The notes beneath the pieces were generated by a model. The model saw only the letters and a list, made by a program, of their open reading frames with translations. It was not told the DNA's origin and did not search any database. A stretch of 64,000 bases of DNA from Streptomyces sp. DI166 (GTDB lineage Bacteria > Actinomycetota > Actinomycetes > Streptomycetales > Streptomycetaceae). The translations under genes and the position numbers were made by a program. Position 1 is the first letter of the stretch, and each line of letters opens with the position of its first letter. The stretch lies in NCBI RefSeq assembly GCF_900091315.1, contig NZ_FLSP01000013.1, positions 53,243 to 117,242 of the forward strand, written 5' to 3'. Below are positions 15,743 through 23,889 of the stretch, in pieces.

Positions 15743-17889
15743 GCGGGGACCTCCAGGGGGTCGAGCTTGTTCGCTTTGCGGATCTCGTCGACGATGCGGC
15801 CGATGATTCCGGTGATGTCGAAGTCCTTCGGGGTGAAGACGGCGGCCACTCCCGCGGCCTTGAGCTGCTCGGCGTCGCCATTCGGGATGATGCCACCGGC
15901 GATCACCGGGATATCTGTGGCACCGGCCACACGCAGCCGCTCCAGCACGTCCGGGACCAGCTGGGCGTGCGATCCGGAGAGGATGGACAGGCCCACCGCG
16001 TGCACGTCCTCGGCGAGGGCCGCGTCCACGATCTGCTCCGGGGTGAGCCGGATGCCCTGGTAGACCACCTCGAACCCGGCGTCACGGGCCCGCACGGCGA
16101 TCTGCTCGGCGCCGTTGGAGTGGCCGTCCAGACCGGGCTTGCCGACCAGGAAGCGCAGCTTGCCGACGTTCATGTCCTGCGCCGTCAGCTCCACCTTGCG
16201 GCGCACCTCCGCCAGGGCGGTGCCCTCGGCGGCGGTCACCGCGACCGGCGCGGAGGAGACCCCCGTCGGCGCCCGGAACTCGCCGAACACCTCGCGCAGG
16301 GCGCCGGCCCACTCGCCGGTGGTGACACCCGCGCGGGCGCACTCCAGCGTGGCCTCCATGAGGTTGTCGGTGCCCTTGGCGGCCTCCTTCAGCCGCTCCA
16401 GCGCCTTGCAGGGGCGCGGGTGGTTGAAGGGCGGCTGGTAGCGCGTGTCGCGCCAGTGCTGCAGGGCCGCGATGACCTGCTCCTCGACGGCCGGGTCGAC
16501 CGTCTGGATGGCGGTGTCCAGGTCGGCGGTGAGCGGGTTGGGCTCGGTCGTCTCGAAGATGTTGACGCCGACGATCTTCTCCTGGCCGGACTCGATCCGG
16601 GCCCGGCGCTCGGCGTGCGAGGCGACCAGCTGCGACTTGAGGTAGCCGGACTCGACGGCCGCCATCGCGCCGCCCATCTCCTGGATCCGCTCGATCTCCG
16701 CGAGCGACTCCTCCACCAGCGCCTCGACCTTGGCCTCGATCACCTTCGAGCCCTCGAAGATGTCGTCGTACTCCAGCAGGTCGCTCTCATGGGCGAGGAC
16801 CTGCTGGATGCGCAGCGACCACTGCTGGTCCCAGGGCCGGGGCAGACCCAGCGCCTCGTTCCAGGCGGGCAGCTGCACGGCACGCGCGCGGGCGTCCTTG
16901 GAGAGGGTGACGGCCAGCATCTCCAGCACGATCCGCTGGACGTTGTTCTCCGGCTGCGCCTCCGTCAGGCCCAGGGAGTTGACCTGGACGCCGTAGCGGA
17001 AGCGGCGCTGCTTGGGGTCCTGGATGCCGTAGCGCTCGCGGGTGACCTTGTCCCAGATGCGGCCGAAGGCGCGCATCTTGCACATCTCCTCGACGAAGCG
17101 GACGCCCGCGTTGACGAAGAACGAGATCCGGGCGACGACATCGCCCATCCGCTCCTCGGGCACCTGGCCGCCGGCCTTCACGGCGTCGAGCACCGCGATG
17201 GCCGTGGACATCGCGTACGCGATCTCCTGGACCGGCGTGGCGCCCGCCTCCTGCAGGTGGTAGCTGCAGATGTTGATCGGGTTCCACTTGGGGATGTGGG
17301 AGACCGTGTACGCGATCATGTCCGTCGTCAGGCGCAGGCTCGGCCCGGGCGGGAAGACGTGCGTGCCGCGGGAGAGGTACTCCTTGACGATGTCGTTCTG
17401 GGTCGTGCCCTGGAGCTTGGTGATGTCGGCACCCTGCTCCTCGGCGACGACCTGGTAGAGCGCCAGCAGCCACATGGCGGTGGCGTTGATCGTCATCGAG
17501 GTGTTCATCTGCTCCAGGGGGATGTCCTGGAACAGCCGGCGCATGTCACCGAGGTGCGAGACCGGCACCCCGACCCGGCCGACCTCGCCGCGGGCGAGGA
17601 TGTGGTCGGGGTCGTAGCCGGTCTGCGTCGGCAGGTCGAAGGCCACGGACAGACCGGTCTGACCCTTGGCGAGATTGCGCCGGTACAGCTCGTTGGACGC
17701 CTCCGCCGTGGAGTGACCGGCATAGGTCCGCATCAGCCACGGCCGGTCCCTTTCCTTTTGCGGCTGCGCCCGAGGGCGCTCTGTGTCGGCGTCGACGTTC
17801 CTCAGCCCGCGGTCGCTTCGCGCCCTTGTCCTCGTCTCTTTCGACGCCGACGCGCCCTCGGGCGCAGCCGCTGTCTGACGCTCGCTCAT
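15739..17889 (-). CDS. meaA: ethylmalonyl-CoA mutase, coenzyme B12-dependent (MeaA/Ecm)
   Basis: A 716-residue mutase with the catalytic TIM-barrel at about 50-560 (RPWLMRTYAGHSTAEASNEL, FDLPTQTGYDPDH, LQEAGATPVQEIAYA) and a C-terminal cobalamin domain whose LDGHSNG supplies the cobalt-ligating His590. It converts ethylmalonyl-CoA to methylsuccinyl-CoA, directly after Ccr in the pathway. Between MSERQ and KERDRPWLM lies an extra 39-residue segment encoded by 17758-17874 and bounded by inverted repeats; remembered homologues go almost directly from one to the other. It is followed by the lyase gene with a 4-base overlap and preceded by ccr by 13 bases. Confidence 0.92.
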   Translation of the reverse strand: MSERQTAAAPEGASASKETRTRARSDRGLRNVDADTERPRAQPQKERDRPWLMRTYAGHSTAEASNELYRRNLAKGQTGLSVAFDLPTQTGYDPDHILARGEVGRVGVPVSHLGDMRRLFQDIPLEQMNTSMTINATAMWLLALYQVVAEEQGADITKLQGTTQNDIVKEYLSRGTHVFPPGPSLRLTTDMIAYTVSHIPKWNPINICSYHLQEAGATPVQEIAYAMSTAIAVLDAVKAGGQVPEERMGDVVARISFFVNAGVRFVEEMCKMRAFGRIWDKVTRERYGIQDPKQRRFRYGVQVNSLGLTEAQPENNVQRIVLEMLAVTLSKDARARAVQLPAWNEALGLPRPWDQQWSLRIQQVLAHESDLLEYDDIFEGSKVIEAKVEALVEESLAEIERIQEMGGAMAAVESGYLKSQLVASHAERRARIESGQEKIVGVNIFETTEPNPLTADLDTAIQTVDPAVEEQVIAALQHWRDTRYQPPFNHPRPCKALERLKEAAKGTDNLMEATLECARAGVTTGEWAGALREVFGEFRAPTGVSSAPVAVTAAEGTALAEVRRKVELTAQDMNVGKLRFLVGKPGLDGHSNGAEQIAVRARDAGFEVVYQGIRLTPEQIVDAALAEDVHAVGLSILSGSHAQLVPDVLERLRVAGATDIPVIAGGIIPNGDAEQLKAAGVAAVFTPKDFDITGIIGRIVDEIRKANKLDPLEVPA
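17758..17874. mobile_element. candidate palindromic insert within the mutase coding sequence
   Basis: A 117-bp in-frame segment carrying a perfect 19-bp inverted repeat, CGGCTGCGCCCGAGGGCGC at 17761-17779 and its complement at 17852-17870, plus a second internal pair TCGGCGTCGA (17786-17795) and TCGACGCCGA (17841-17850). It encodes a charged, Ala/Arg-rich 39-residue stretch in the N-terminal tail of the mutase, before any conserved fold. The arrangement resembles palindromic elements that insert inside genes without breaking frame. I see no transposase and no second copy in the window. Confidence 0.5.
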
Positions 17890-17902
17890 GTTCCTGGTGC
17901 CC

Positions 17903-19246
17903 TCAGATGTTGCGGAAGCGGTTGATGGCGTCGATGTGCTTGGCGCGCAGTTCCTCGTCGCGCACGCCCAGGCCCTCCTCGGGGGCGAGGCAGAGCACGC
18001 CGACCTTGCCCTGGTGGAGGTTGCGGTGCACGTCGAACGCGGCCTGGCCGGTCTCCTCCAGGGAGTAGGTCTTCGACAGCGTCGGGTGGATCTTGCCCTT
18101 CGCGATCAGGCGGTTGGCCTCCCACGCCTCGCGGTAGTTGGCGAAGTGCGAACCGATGATCCGCTTCAGCGACATCCACAGGTAGCGGTTGTCGTACTCG
18201 TGCATGTAGCCCGAGGTCGACGCGCAGGTGGTGATGGTGCCGCCCTTGCGGGTGACGAAGACGCTCGCGCCGAAGGTCTCGCGGCCCGGGTGCTCGAAGA
18301 CGATGTCGATGTCCTCGCCGCCGGTCAGCTCACGGATGCGCTTGCCGAAGCGCTTCCACTCCTTCGGGTCCTGGGTGTTCTCGTCCTTCCAGAACTTGTA
18401 GCCCTCGGCGTTGCGGTCGATGATCGCCTCGGCGCCCATCGCCCGGCAGATCTCGGCCTTCTGAGGGCTGCTCACCACACAGATCGGGTTGGCGCCGCCG
18501 GCCAGCGCGAACTGGGTGGCGTAGGAGCCGAGTCCGCCGCTGGCGCCCCAGATCAGGACGTTGTCGCCCTGCTTCATGCCGGCGCCGTTGCGGGAGACCA
18601 GCTGGCGGTAGGCGGTGGAGTTGACCAGGCCCGGCGCGGCGGCCTCCTCCCAGCTGAGGTGGCCCGGCTTGGGCATCAGCTGGTTGGACTTGACCAGGGC
18701 GATCTCGGCGAGGCCGCCGAAGTTGGTCTCGAAGCCCCAGATCCGCTGCTCGGGGTCGAGCATCGTGTCGTTGTGGCCGTCGGAGGACTCCAGCTCGACC
18801 GAGAGGCAGTGCGCGACGACCTCGTCACCGGGCTTCCAGGCGTTGACACCGGGGCCGGTGCGCAGGACGACGCCCGCGAGGTCGGAGCCGATGATGTGGT
18901 ACGGCAGGTCGTGGCGCTTGGTCAGCTCGGAGAGCCGGCCGTAGCGCTCCAGGAAGCCGAAGGTCGGCAGCGGCTCGAAGATCGAGGTCCACACCGAGTT
19001 GTAGTTGACGGAGGAGGCCATGACGGCCACCAGGGCCTCGCCGGGGCCGAGCTCCGGCAGCGGCACGTCGTCGAGGTGGAGCGACTTGCGCGGGTCCTTG
19101 TCGCGGGTGCTGATGCCCGCGAACATTTCCGTCTCGTCCTTGTGCACGGTGATCGCGCGGTACGACTCGGGGAGCGGCAGATTCGCGAAGTCGGCCGAGG
19201 TGGAGTCGGGCGACTGGATCGCGTCCAGGATGTCCTTCACGGTCAC
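17903..19246 (-). CDS. ccr: crotonyl-CoA carboxylase/reductase
   Basis: A 447-residue medium-chain reductase that reductively carboxylates crotonyl-CoA to (2S)-ethylmalonyl-CoA with NADPH and CO2. The NADPH-binding IWGASGGLGSYA lies at 232-243. The four residues known to hold CO2 in the Kitasatospora enzyme (Asn81, Phe170, Glu171, His365) appear here as Asn81, Phe172, Glu173 and His367. GGAGG precedes the GTG at 19246 by 8 bases, which fixes the start as (M)TVKDILDA. First gene of the pathway operon; it supplies ethylmalonyl-CoA for polyketide precursors as well as acetate assimilation. Confidence 0.96.
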   Translation of the reverse strand: MTVKDILDAIQSPDSTSADFANLPLPESYRAITVHKDETEMFAGISTRDKDPRKSLHLDDVPLPELGPGEALVAVMASSVNYNSVWTSIFEPLPTFGFLERYGRLSELTKRHDLPYHIIGSDLAGVVLRTGPGVNAWKPGDEVVAHCLSVELESSDGHNDTMLDPEQRIWGFETNFGGLAEIALVKSNQLMPKPGHLSWEEAAAPGLVNSTAYRQLVSRNGAGMKQGDNVLIWGASGGLGSYATQFALAGGANPICVVSSPQKAEICRAMGAEAIIDRNAEGYKFWKDENTQDPKEWKRFGKRIRELTGGEDIDIVFEHPGRETFGASVFVTRKGGTITTCASTSGYMHEYDNRYLWMSLKRIIGSHFANYREAWEANRLIAKGKIHPTLSKTYSLEETGQAAFDVHRNLHQGKVGVLCLAPEEGLGVRDEELRAKHIDAINRFRNI

Positions 19247-19582
19247 GGTGATGCCTCCGGCGATGAGCGCCCTGAGGGAGGGGCGCTGAGGGTTACGTCG
19301 GTGCTGCTGAGGGTGGGTTGGGTGCCGTCGGTTCGGCGGGGGTGGTGCTGGTTCGGCAGCGCTTTGTGGCGCGGGAGGTGCCTGTGACGCAGGCGTCCGG
19401 CGCGCGAGCCGTTGGGCTCGTCGGGACAGGCCGGACACCATGAACGTATGACACCGCGTGTCAGGCCGCAAGGCACTGAGTGCCAGAAGTTGCTCTCAGG
19501 TGAAATCTTTACGTAACAAATGAGCGATGATCGATCGAACGCGTCCTGAAAAGCGCCGGAAAACCTGCTCTGACATGCCAAA
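19247..19582 (-). promoter_or_regulatory. ccr promoter and long leader with two perfect palindromes
   Basis: Gene-free region upstream of ccr. It holds two perfect inverted repeats, TGACACCGCGTGTCA (19449-19463) and GGCACTGAGTGCC (19472-19484), and an AT-rich patch with the palindrome TTACGTAA (19509-19516) that could carry the promoter. Reading leftward, the order is AT-rich patch, two palindromes, then about 200 bases of leader before ccr, an arrangement suited to repression just downstream of a promoter. Which protein binds is not known; the TetR regulator encoded next door is the obvious candidate. Confidence 0.5.
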
Positions 19583-19606
19583 ACGGCCACCCGGTGGGGT
19601 GGCCGT
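19579..19606 (-). terminator. rho-independent terminator of the TetR gene
   Basis: A 10-base perfect stem (ACGGCCACCC / GGGTGGCCGT, 19583-19606) with a 4-base loop; on the minus strand it is followed by TTTTGGCA. It lies 34 bases past the stop of the leftward TetR gene and insulates it from ccr. Confidence 0.8.
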
Positions 19607-19639
19607 CATCACATTGGCGAACTGCCCTCGTGGGGGGCT

Positions 19640-20452
19640 TCAGCGCTCCTTGAGCGCCTCCTCGATGGTCCGCATGACCTGGTCCAGGGGGGCGTCCGTG
19701 CGGGCCACCGTCACCAGCACCTCACCGTGGGTGGAGGCGGTCGCCGCGGCCGGCTGGGGCTGCGGGGTGGTGCGGCCGGCCCCGATGCCGGTGCCGAAGG
19801 TCTTGCGGACGATCGCGAAGGCGTGGTCCAGCTGCGCCTCCACATCGCCCTGTCCGCCCGCCCGCAGCCAGCGCCGCAGCACATGGTTGTGCGCGGTGAC
19901 CACGGCGGAGGCGGCCACCTCCGCCAGCAGCGGGTCGTCGTTGGCGTCGTCGTCGTGGGCGTGCTCGTCGAAGTGGCCGAGCAGGTACCGGGTGAAGAGG
20001 CGTTCGTAGCGGGCCACCGAGGCGATCTCGGCCTCGCGCAGGGTGGGCACCTCGCGCGTGAGCTTGTAGCGGGCGACCGAGATCTCCGGGCGGGCCGCGT
20101 ACATCCGCATCACTTCCTTGATCCCGCGGCACACCGTGTCGAGCGGATGCTCGTGCGCGGGGGCGGCGTTGAGCACCGCCTCGGCGCGGATCAGGGTGTC
20201 GTCGTGATCGGGGAAGATCGCCTCTTCCTTGGAGCGGAAGTGCCGGAAGAAGGTGCGGCGGGCGACACCGGCCGCGGCCGCGATCTCGTCGACGGTGGTC
20301 GCCTCGTACCCCTTGGTGGCGAACAGCTCCATCGCCGCGGCCGCCAGCTCCCGGCGCATCTTGAGCCGCTGGGCGGCCGCGCGCGTGCCCGCGGCACTCT
20401 CCGGCGCGTCGGGCGTGGCTGGTGTACGTGAGGACTTGGCGGGCTGGGACAT
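19640..20452 (-). CDS. TetR-family transcriptional regulator
   Basis: A 270-residue repressor-type protein. The helix-turn-helix lies at about 40-85 (AMELFATKGYEATTVDEIAAAAGVARRTFFRHFRSKEEAI), with an all-helical ligand domain after it and a Pro/Thr/Ala-rich tail, making it longer than most TetR proteins. A hydrophilic 30-residue arm precedes the DNA-binding domain. I chose the ATG at 20452; another in-frame ATG at 20470 is possible. Placed between ccr and the 3-hydroxyacyl-CoA dehydrogenase gene, it probably controls one or both and itself, perhaps sensing an acyl-CoA. A palindromic site lies directly upstream. Confidence 0.88.
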   Translation of the reverse strand: MSQPAKSSRTPATPDAPESAAGTRAAAQRLKMRRELAAAAMELFATKGYEATTVDEIAAAAGVARRTFFRHFRSKEEAIFPDHDDTLIRAEAVLNAAPAHEHPLDTVCRGIKEVMRMYAARPEISVARYKLTREVPTLREAEIASVARYERLFTRYLLGHFDEHAHDDDANDDPLLAEVAASAVVTAHNHVLRRWLRAGGQGDVEAQLDHAFAIVRKTFGTGIGAGRTTPQPQPAAATASTHGEVLVTVARTDAPLDQVMRTIEEALKER

Positions 20453-20471
20453 GACCCGAACGTACTGCATC

Positions 20472-20489
20472 TGCGCAGGATGGTGCGCA
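20472..20489. promoter_or_regulatory. candidate TetR operator, TGCGCA-N6-TGCGCA
   Basis: Two copies of the self-complementary hexamer TGCGCA separated by six bases form an 18-base dyad about 20 bases before the TetR start. Position and symmetry fit an autoregulatory operator. The same sequence is not seen in the ccr leader, which has different palindromes. Confidence 0.4.
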
Positions 20490-20500
20490 TGTCCCGGGGT

Positions 20501-20525
20501 TCCCCCGCCCTGGGCGGGCGGGGGA
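20501..20525 (-). terminator. GC-rich hairpin after the 3-hydroxyacyl-CoA dehydrogenase gene
   Basis: A 10-base perfect stem (TCCCCCGCCC / GGGCGGGGGA) with a 5-base loop, 64 bases past the leftward gene's stop and just before the TetR promoter region. It has no T run. Likely a terminator of the dehydrogenase transcript. Confidence 0.5.
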
Positions 20526-20588
20526 GACGCCGCGGGGTCGAGCAGTCCGCCCCAGTCCTCGGCTACCCGGAACCAGTCGCCGGGGCGG

Positions 20589-22395
20589 TCACCGGCGGGC
20601 ATATTCGCGGAAGCCGCGGCCCGTCTTGCGGCCGAGGCAGCCCGCGGCCACCAGGTGCTCCAGCAGCGGCGCCGGGGCCAGGCCCGGGTCGCGGAACTCG
20701 CGGTGCAGCACCTTCTCGATGGCCAGCGAGACATCCAGCCCGACCACGTCCAGCAGCTCGAACGGGCCCATCGGGTAGCCGCCGCCGAGCTTCATCGCCG
20801 CGTCGATGTCGTCGAGCGAGGCGTAGTGCTCCTGGACCATCTTGATCGCGTTGTTCAGGTACGGGAAGAGCAGCGCGTTCACGATGAATCCGGCCCGGTC
20901 GCCGCAGTCCACGGCGTGCTTCCTGATCCGGCCGCAGACCTCGCGGACCGTGGCGTGCACGTCGTCGGCGGTCAGGACGGTACGGACCACCTCGACCAGC
21001 TTCATCGCCGGGGCCGGGTTGAAGAAGTGCATGCCGATCACGTCGTGCGGGCGCGAGGTGGCCCGGGCGCAGGCGACGACCGGCAGCGAGGAGGTGGTGG
21101 TGGCGAGCACCGCGCCCGGCTTGCAGACCTTGTCCAGCGTGGCGAACAGCTGCTGCTTGATCTCCAGGTCCTCGGCGACGGCCTCGACGGCCAGGTCGAC
21201 CTCGGCGAAGGAGTCGTAGCTGCCGGCCGGGGTGATCCGGTCCAGCGTCTGGGCGGCGGCCTCGGCGGTCATCCGCCCCTTGTCCACCGAGCGGGACAGG
21301 GACTTGCCGATCCTGGCCTTCGCGGCCTCGGCCTTCTCCGGGCTGCGGGCGGCGAGAACGACGTCGTAACCGGCCTTGGCGAAGACCTCGGCGATACCGG
21401 AGGCCATGGTGCCGGAACCGGCGACGCCGACGGAGCGGACCTCGCGGCCGGGGGCCTGCACGGAGCCCTCCAGCGGCGTCAGGGCGTCCCGCACGACGAC
21501 CGGGCTGCCCGGGGCCTCGTAGGTGTAGAAGCCGCGGCCCGACTTACGGCCCGTCAGCCCGGCCTCGCTGAGCTGCTTCAGGATCGGCGCCGGGGCGTGC
21601 AGCCGGTCGTGGGACTCGGCGTACATGGCTTCCAGGACGGTTCGGGCGGTGTCGATGCCGATGAGGTCCAGCAGGGCCAGCGGGCCCATGGGCAGACCGC
21701 AGCCGAGCCGCATCGCGGCGTCGATGTCCTCGCGGGAGGCGTACTTGGCCTCGTACATCGCGGCGGCCTGGTTGAGGTAGCCGAACAGCAGTCCGTCGGC
21801 GACGAATCCGGGCCGGTCGCCGACCGCCACGGGCTCCTTGCCCAGGGCCACGGCGAGTTCGGTGACGGCGCTGACGGCGGTCGGCGCGGTCAGCACCGAG
21901 GAGACCACCTCCACCAGCTTCATCGCCGGGGCCGGGTTGAAGAAGTGCAGGCCCAGCACCCGCTCCGGACGCGCCGAGTCGGCGGCGAGCCGGGTGACGG
22001 ACAGGGCGTTGGTGCCGGTGGCCAGGATCGTCCCGGGGCGCACGATGTCGTCCAGCGCCCGGAAGATCTGCTGCTTGATCTCGTACGACTCCGGCGCGAC
22101 CTCGATGACCAGGTCGGCGTCGGCCGCGGCGGCCAGGTCGGTGGTGGTGCGGATACGGGCCAGGGCGTCGGCGCGCTCCTGCTCGGTGAGCTTGCCGCGC
22201 TCCACGGCGCGGGCGGTGGAGGACTCCACGGCGGCGAGCGACTGGGCGGCGGCGGCTTCGCTGATGTCGATGCCGATGACCTCGCGGCCGGCCTTGGCGA
22301 GGACCTCGGTGATACCGGTGCCCATGGTGCCGAGGCCGACGACGGCGACGGTCTGGAGCGAGGACTGAGGGGTGTCGGACAGGGGGAGTGGCCAT
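20589..22395 (-). CDS. tandem 3-hydroxyacyl-CoA (3-hydroxybutyryl-CoA) dehydrogenase, apparent start-proximal frameshift
   Basis: Two complete 3-hydroxyacyl-CoA dehydrogenase units in one chain of about 600 residues. Each has a Rossmann motif (VAVVGLGTMGTGI in the first, VGVAGSGTMASGI in the second) and the C-terminal FFNPAPAMKLVEVV and KSGRGFYTYE/KTGRGFREYA signatures. It would oxidise 3-hydroxybutyryl-CoA or make it from acetoacetyl-CoA, feeding crotonyl-CoA toward Ccr. The conserved frame has no start codon before its first Rossmann strand; the ATG at 22395, with GGAG before it, is one base out of frame. A run of five C on the coding strand (22382-22386) explains this: four C would give MATPLSDTPQ running straight into the fold. 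The next in-frame ATG, at 22325, would delete the nucleotide-binding strand. Confidence 0.85.
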
Positions 22396-22435
22396 CGCGG
22401 GACTCCAGGAATGAGGGTGACGACTGGGAACGCGC

Positions 22436-22462
22436 CCCGGTGCGCCGAGGGGGCGCACCGGG
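22436..22462. promoter_or_regulatory. strong hairpin in the leader of the hydroxyacyl-CoA dehydrogenase gene
   Basis: An 11-base perfect stem (CCCGGTGCGCC / GGCGCACCGGG) with a 5-base loop, about 41 bases upstream of the ATG at 22395. Position within a probable 5' leader suggests a regulatory or terminator-like structure; it may instead mark the end of an upstream transcript. The rest of 22396-22778 holds no gene and must contain the divergent promoters. Confidence 0.4.
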
Positions 22463-22778
22463 TGCGGAAAGGAATGCGGGTGTATGTCCGGGCTGCGAGC
22501 GCACACGCCCGGTGCCGTCGACGCGGACGCGCACACGTCCGGTGAACGGCGATGGCCGACCGGCCCTGTCCCGTGGCCGAGTCGTACTGGCGGTACCTGA
22601 GGCACCGAACCGACTACTCCCACGGCGGCTGCGTCACCAGGCCACCGCGGGTGGTTCGCGAGGGGGGTATCTCGCTCGTCTGAGCTTAACCGGCGGGTAA
22701 CGAGCGCGCCAGTCCTCGTTCTTCATCGTCTTTGTGATGTAGGTCCCGTCCCGTGGCGGGCGCCCATACGCTCGGTAC

Positions 22779-23354
22779 ATGGACGAAGAGTTGCGATCAC
22801 TCACGGAGCGCTTACGGCGGGAGTCGGGCGGTGGGGCCGGGTTCGAGCGGCTCCTCACCACCGAGGACACCGATGAGCTGGCCGGGGTGCTGACCGCGCC
22901 GGGGCAGTCGCTGTGGGCGCGGGAGCTGGCCGCGTTCCGGCTCGGGCTCGCGGGTGACCGGAGGGCGTTCGAGTCCCTGGTCCTGCTGTTGAACCACCGG
23001 GACCCCGAGCGCTGCGTCTGTGCGGCGCACGCCCTGGCCCGCCTCGGCGACCCGCGCACGGCCCGCGCGGCGGCCGCCCTCGCCACCAACGAACTCCGCG
23101 TCGCCTACGCCCTGCACCCGGTCCGCCTCCTGGTCCGCCTCCGAGCCCCGGAAGCCGTCCCGGCCCTGATCACCACCCTCCAACGCCGCCTGCACCCCCA
23201 CGACCCGTACCGCCGAGTCGCCCTGGCCTGCGTGGAGGGCCTCGGCACCCTGGGCGACCCCCGCGCCCGAACGGTCCTCAACGAGGCCCTGGCCCACCCG
23301 GCCCTGGCGGAGGCGGCGGTACACGCGCTGGCGCGGATTCCGAAACAGCGGTGA
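22779..23354 (+). CDS. HEAT-repeat protein
   Basis: A 191-residue all-helical protein with about four HEAT/PBS-lyase-type repeats (for example FESLVLLLNHRDPERCVCAAHALARLGDPRTARAA and a second set ending LGDPRARTVLNEALAHP). No catalytic motif is visible. Such small repeat proteins usually bind other proteins; the partner is unknown. It begins with a clean ATG and is divergent from the dehydrogenase gene. Confidence 0.8.
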   Translation: MDEELRSLTERLRRESGGGAGFERLLTTEDTDELAGVLTAPGQSLWARELAAFRLGLAGDRRAFESLVLLLNHRDPERCVCAAHALARLGDPRTARAAAALATNELRVAYALHPVRLLVRLRAPEAVPALITTLQRRLHPHDPYRRVALACVEGLGTLGDPRARTVLNEALAHPALAEAAVHALARIPKQR

Positions 23355-23361
23355 GGAGGGG

Positions 23362-23889
23362 TCAGACGGTGGTCAACTCCCGTACGCAGCGCACCTCGGG
23401 GACCTGGACGCCGTGCACCTCGAACGGCTCCTGTGCGCCGTCCGGTCGGAAACCGGCCCGTTCGTAGAAGCGGCGGGCCGGGGTGTTGTCCTTGAGGACC
23501 CAGAGGAGCATGCGGGGGTATCCGGCGGCTGTGCAGCGGTGCAGGGACTCTCTCAGAAGGGCCTGGCCCGCGCCCTTGCCCCAGTGGGCCGGGTCGACGT
23601 AGATCGCGTACAGCTCGGCGTCGGCCGTGCGGGTGTCGCCCTCGCGGTACGGGCCGTGGCAGGACCAGCCCACCGGCTTGCCGTCGTGCTCGGCGATCAG
23701 GTTCACCACGGTGCTGTCGTGCGCGGAGAACCGGGCCCGCCGGCGGGCGGTGTCCTCCTCGATGTCCAGGGCGTCGAGGTAGGACTGCGGCACCAGTCCC
23801 CGGTACGCGGTGCGCCAGCCGCCGACGCGGATCCCGGCGACCCGGTCGCAGTCGTCGTACACCATCTCCCGCACCCGGATGCCGGTCAC
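23362..23889 (-). CDS. GNAT-family N-acetyltransferase
   Basis: A 175-residue acetyltransferase. The acetyl-CoA pyrophosphate loop is AHWGKGAGQALL after the strand LYAIYVDP, and the C-terminal FYERAGFRPDG is the usual motif B region. The substrate is unknown. It ends 7 bases from the convergent HEAT gene and its start overlaps the RidA-like gene stop by 4 bases, so these two are co-translated. Confidence 0.88.
   Translation of the reverse strand: MTGIRVREMVYDDCDRVAGIRVGGWRTAYRGLVPQSYLDALDIEEDTARRRARFSAHDSTVVNLIAEHDGKPVGWSCHGPYREGDTRTADAELYAIYVDPAHWGKGAGQALLRESLHRCTAAGYPRMLLWVLKDNTPARRFYERAGFRPDGAQEPFEVHGVQVPEVRCVRELTTV

Noticed and set aside
15967..19387. Plus-strand frames of 500-650 codons opposite the mutase and ccr
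   Set aside because: Leu/Asp/Arg/His-rich shadow composition; the minus strand holds full-length enzymes with catalytic residues.
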